From Mucilaginibacter ginsenosidivorax (GTDB lineage Bacteria > Bacteroidota > Bacteroidia > Sphingobacteriales > Sphingobacteriaceae), in the NCBI RefSeq assembly GCF_007971525.1, contig NZ_CP042437.1, forward strand, positions 4,154,001 through 4,218,000: a stretch of 64,000 nt of DNA. Direction: 5' to 3'. The position numbers were made by a program, and so were the translations under genes. Position 1 is the first letter of the stretch, and every line of letters begins with the position of its first letter. The notes beneath the pieces are model-generated. The model saw only the letters and a program-made list of their open reading frames with translations, was not told the DNA's origin and made no database searches. Of the stretch, positions 61,118-64,000 are shown piece by piece.

Positions 61118-64000
61118 ATGAATGGCATAAAAAAATTTCTGATAGTTTTATTTACGGCCTTAACTACGTCATTATTCGGGCAAATCCGGCAAATTCATTT
61201 TGAGCACCTTGGCTCGGCAAAGGGTCTGTCCGAAATTAACCCTAACTGCATTATACAGGATAGCCGCGGTTTTATTTGGATAGGAACCGGCGATGGCCTT
61301 AACCGATACGATGGTTATAAATTTAAAGTTTATCGCAACGAACCTACCGACGTAACTACCATCAGTGGTAATTACGTTGCTGATATTGCCGAAGACGAAA
61401 ATGGCAATCTGTGGATAGCCACATCCGAAGGGCTGAATAAATTCGACCGAAAGACAGATCGCTTCAGCCATTATAGCCATAGCGATAAAAACAGTAAGAG
61501 TATCCCCGAGGATAATATCAGCAAAATAGTGCTGGCCGGCAACGGAAAATTATGGTTGGGCACGTCAACCAAAGGCCTTAGCCTTTTTGATATAAAAACC
61601 GGGTTGTGTACCAATTTTAAAAATGAAAAAAATAAAGCCAACAGTTTAAGCAGCAACCAGGTAACCGCGCTGCATAAAGACCAGTTTGGTAACCTGTGGG
61701 TAGGTACTTTTGACCAGGGCCTTAACCTATACCGGCCGCAAACGCATGATTTTATCCGTTTTAAACACAATGATAAAGATGCAGGCTCCATATCGGCTAA
61801 CCGTATAACCTGCATTTTGCGCGACAGGGACAAACGCCTGTGGGTAGGTACTTTTGAGCATGGCCTGAATTTGTTTAACGATACCAATAAAACCTTTCGT
61901 CATTTTGTAAATAACCCAGGTAACGATAATTCACTATCAAACAACAGCATTCAAAGCCTGGCCGAGGGGGTAAGCCGCACCATTTGGATTGGTACCGAAA
62001 ACGGGGGGATCAGTATTTTTAGCTACTCCAAAAACAAATTCAACAACTATATACACGACGATGTAGACAATACCAGCCTTACCGGTAACTCGGTTGATGT
62101 GATCACTAAAGATAACCTTGGCAACATGTGGGTAGGGGTATTTGGCGGCGGCGTTAATATGTTTAAAAGGAGCACAGCCCGCTTTTCGCATTTTAAACAT
62201 ACCTCGTCGCCCAAAAGCTTATCAAATGATTTTGTGCTGTGTTTAACGGAAGACAGCAACCAAAATATCTGGATTGGCACTGATGGGGGAGGCCTCAACT
62301 TGTTGGACCGGAAGGCCGGGGTGTTCACCTCGTATCAATACAAAAAAAATGATGATACCAGTATTGGAGGCAACTATGTACTGGATGTAAAACAGGATGC
62401 CCATAAAAACCTGTGGATAGCCACCTGGACCGAGGGCTTGAGCGTGATGGACCCTGTCACCAAAAAATTCCGGCGATATAAGCATAACCCGGCCGATTCT
62501 ACAAGTTTGGGCGGTAATGATGTATATGCGCTAACCATTGATCAGGATAATAAAATATGGGCGGGCACCTTTGGTGGGGGCGTAAGTGTATATCAACCGG
62601 CAACCAACAGTTTTATCACCTATAAAAATAACCCCAAAGATATACACAGTTTGAGCAGCGATATAGTCAACTCCATTTTTTGCGATAGAGAAGGCCGTAT
62701 TTGGGTAGGTACTAACGATGCCGGGCTAAACCTTTATAATAAAAAAACAAACTCCTTTACCCGTTTTAAACACCAAAAGGGTAAAAACAGCATCAGCAAC
62801 AATACGGTGGTTGATATTTTTGAAGACCATACCGGCAAGTTATGGTTATGCACATTCGGTGGGCTGGACGTATTTGAGCCTAAAACCGGCATTTTTAAAA
62901 CTTTTACGGCAAAAGAGGGCATGCCAACAGCCTTCACCTACGCTACCCGCGAGGACAACAGGAACGATTTGTGGATTACCACCAGCAAGGGATTAATGCT
63001 GTATGATCCGGTAAAAAAAACATTCAGGAATTTTTCTGTTGAAGATGGTTTGCAAAGCGATGTGTTTAAACCACACTCGGCATTGAAGGATTACGAGGGC
63101 AATATTTATTTTGGCGGCTTAAACGGCTTTAACCGCTTTAATCCCGAAATGCTGAAAGTAGCACAGCATGAGTCGCCTTTAAGGCTTACTGATTTTGAAT
63201 TATTCAATAAGTCGGTGCCGGTTAGCAGGGGCGTAAATGATCCGTCGCCGTTAAAACAGGAAATTTCCGAAACCAAATCCATCACCCTGAATTATGATCA
63301 ATCTATCATTTCTTTCGAATTTGTTTCGTTAAGTTTTGCTTCAACTGATAAACAGGACTATGCCTACATTTTAGAAAATTTTGATGAGGCCTGGAACGAT
63401 GTAGGGAGCAAAAACACAGCTGTTTATACCAATGTGCCGCCAGGTAATTATGTGTTTAGGGTTAAGTGCCGCAACAATTCAGGCGGATGGTCGTCAAAAC
63501 CTTTAAGTGTTGAAGTTATCATTGTTCCGCCATTTTGGGATACCTGGTGGTTTAAAATATTGATTGCTTTGCTCATTTGCGGTTTAACCTGGGCCTTGTA
63601 CCGCTACCGGTTAAATAGTATCATTAAACAAAAGCAAAAACTGGAACACGAGGTTAAAGAGCGTACCGCCGAAGTACTACAGCAATCAGAGGAGTTAAAA
63701 GCACAGTCTGAAAACCTGCAGGCTTTAAATGAAGAATTACAGGTACAATCGGAAGAGCTGATGGACCAGCGGCAGCAGGAACAACTGGCCCGGCAGGAGG
63801 CCGACCGTGCCAACCAGGCCAAAAGCGTTTTCCTGGCCACTATGAGCCATGAAATCCGTACACCGATGAACGGGGTGATAGGTATGGCATCGCTGCTGAT
63901 GGAAACCGAACTGAACGACGAACAAAGGGAGTTTACAGAAACCATTGTAACCTGCGGCGATAACTTAATTAACGTGATTAACGATATCCTCGATTTCTCG
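61118..64000 (+). CDS. hybrid sensor histidine kinase, 3'-truncated by window edge
   Basis: The frame is open from the ATG at 61118 to the window end (961 residues seen). It has a signal peptide (KKFLIVLFTALTTSLFG), propeller repeats at about 30-700 (units NLWIATSEGLNKF, NLWVGTFDQGLNLY, NMWVGVFGGGVNMF), and a Y_Y_Y domain near 735-800. A transmembrane helix near 808-828 is followed by a long coiled coil (EVKERTAEVLQQSEELKAQS) and HisKA with MSHEIRTPMNG near 909. ATPase and probably receiver domains lie beyond the window. It closely resembles the kinase at 44375 but has a longer coiled-coil linker. Confidence 0.93.
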   Translation, partial: MNGIKKFLIVLFTALTTSLFGQIRQIHFEHLGSAKGLSEINPNCIIQDSRGFIWIGTGDGLNRYDGYKFKVYRNEPTDVTTISGNYVADIAEDENGNLWIATSEGLNKFDRKTDRFSHYSHSDKNSKSIPEDNISKIVLAGNGKLWLGTSTKGLSLFDIKTGLCTNFKNEKNKANSLSSNQVTALHKDQFGNLWVGTFDQGLNLYRPQTHDFIRFKHNDKDAGSISANRITCILRDRDKRLWVGTFEHGLNLFNDTNKTFRHFVNNPGNDNSLSNNSIQSLAEGVSRTIWIGTENGGISIFSYSKNKFNNYIHDDVDNTSLTGNSVDVITKDNLGNMWVGVFGGGVNMFKRSTARFSHFKHTSSPKSLSNDFVLCLTEDSNQNIWIGTDGGGLNLLDRKAGVFTSYQYKKNDDTSIGGNYVLDVKQDAHKNLWIATWTEGLSVMDPVTKKFRRYKHNPADSTSLGGNDVYALTIDQDNKIWAGTFGGGVSVYQPATNSFITYKNNPKDIHSLSSDIVNSIFCDREGRIWVGTNDAGLNLYNKKTNSFTRFKHQKGKNSISNNTVVDIFEDHTGKLWLCTFGGLDVFEPKTGIFKTFTAKEGMPTAFTYATREDNRNDLWITTSKGLMLYDPVKKTFRNFSVEDGLQSDVFKPHSALKDYEGNIYFGGLNGFNRFNPEMLKVAQHESPLRLTDFELFNKSVPVSRGVNDPSPLKQEISETKSITLNYDQSIISFEFVSLSFASTDKQDYAYILENFDEAWNDVGSKNTAVYTNVPPGNYVFRVKCRNNSGGWSSKPLSVEVIIVPPFWDTWWFKILIALLICGLTWALYRYRLNSIIKQKQKLEHEVKERTAEVLQQSEELKAQSENLQALNEELQVQSEELMDQRQQEQLARQEADRANQAKSVFLATMSHEIRTPMNGVIGMASLLMETELNDEQREFTETIVTCGDNLINVINDILDFS

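Overview
The window reads as a piece of chromosome from a soil or plant-associated Bacteroidota of the Sphingobacteriaceae, most likely Mucilaginibacter or a close relative. The support is the gene content: LytS/LytTR pairs, hybrid histidine kinases with two-component propellers, GIN-domain and IPT lipoproteins, a YfhO membrane protein, a DUF4834 protein and many lipobox lipoproteins. It also has a Bacteroidota-type promoter (TTTG, about 20 bp, TAnnTTTG) and several families of palindromic intergenic repeats. The genus is inferred and was not tested by any search.

Layout. 1-1.7 kb: the end of a glycosyltransferase cluster. 1.7-2.3 kb: a DUF433/DUF5615 toxin-antitoxin-like pair. 2.4-9.7 kb: YfhO, two small membrane proteins, a Uma2-type nuclease-like gene bracketed by two copies of a repeat, uvrB, and a GNAT-MarR operon. 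9.9-18.1 kb: a peptide secretion cassette with a 63-residue double-glycine, six-cysteine precursor, a C39-peptidase ABC exporter, an HlyD protein, a TlpA-like oxidoreductase and a VKOR-thioredoxin fusion. Two diverged copies of a small membrane-protein locus lie outside the cassette, one intact and one decayed. 18.2-24.7 kb: two lipoproteins, and a NarL-type response regulator with its propeller histidine kinase, which is split by an apparent frameshift. 25-35.3 kb: small regulator units (ArsR-SRPBCC, AraC, LytS/LytTR, SDR-AraC), a universal stress protein, a GIN-domain protein and a GH28-like protein.

35.4-41.4 kb: a three-gene exopolysaccharide operon. A processive GT2 synthase is fused to a glycosidase-like domain that appears inactive. 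It sits between a TIM-barrel glycosidase lipoprotein and a protein with two GH26-like domains, of which only the second keeps its catalytic residues. 41.7-48.5 kb: upp, a Na+/H+ antiporter and a large hybrid histidine kinase.

48.5-60.5 kb: an RNA-repair island with hen1, pnkp, two overlapping RlaP-type nucleotidyltransferases, rtcB and a WYL regulator, plus a GH130 enzyme and an unrecognised small protein. A 23-bp site, 20/23 identical, precedes both hen1 and the divergent rtcB/WYL pair. It suggests that two different RNA ligation systems form one regulon. The window ends in a cupin gene and a second hybrid kinase that runs off the edge.

The signals most worth following are the shared operator of the RNA-repair genes, the peptide cassette with its dedicated disulfide machinery and duplicated flanks, and the repeat elements that abut stop codons or bracket single genes.
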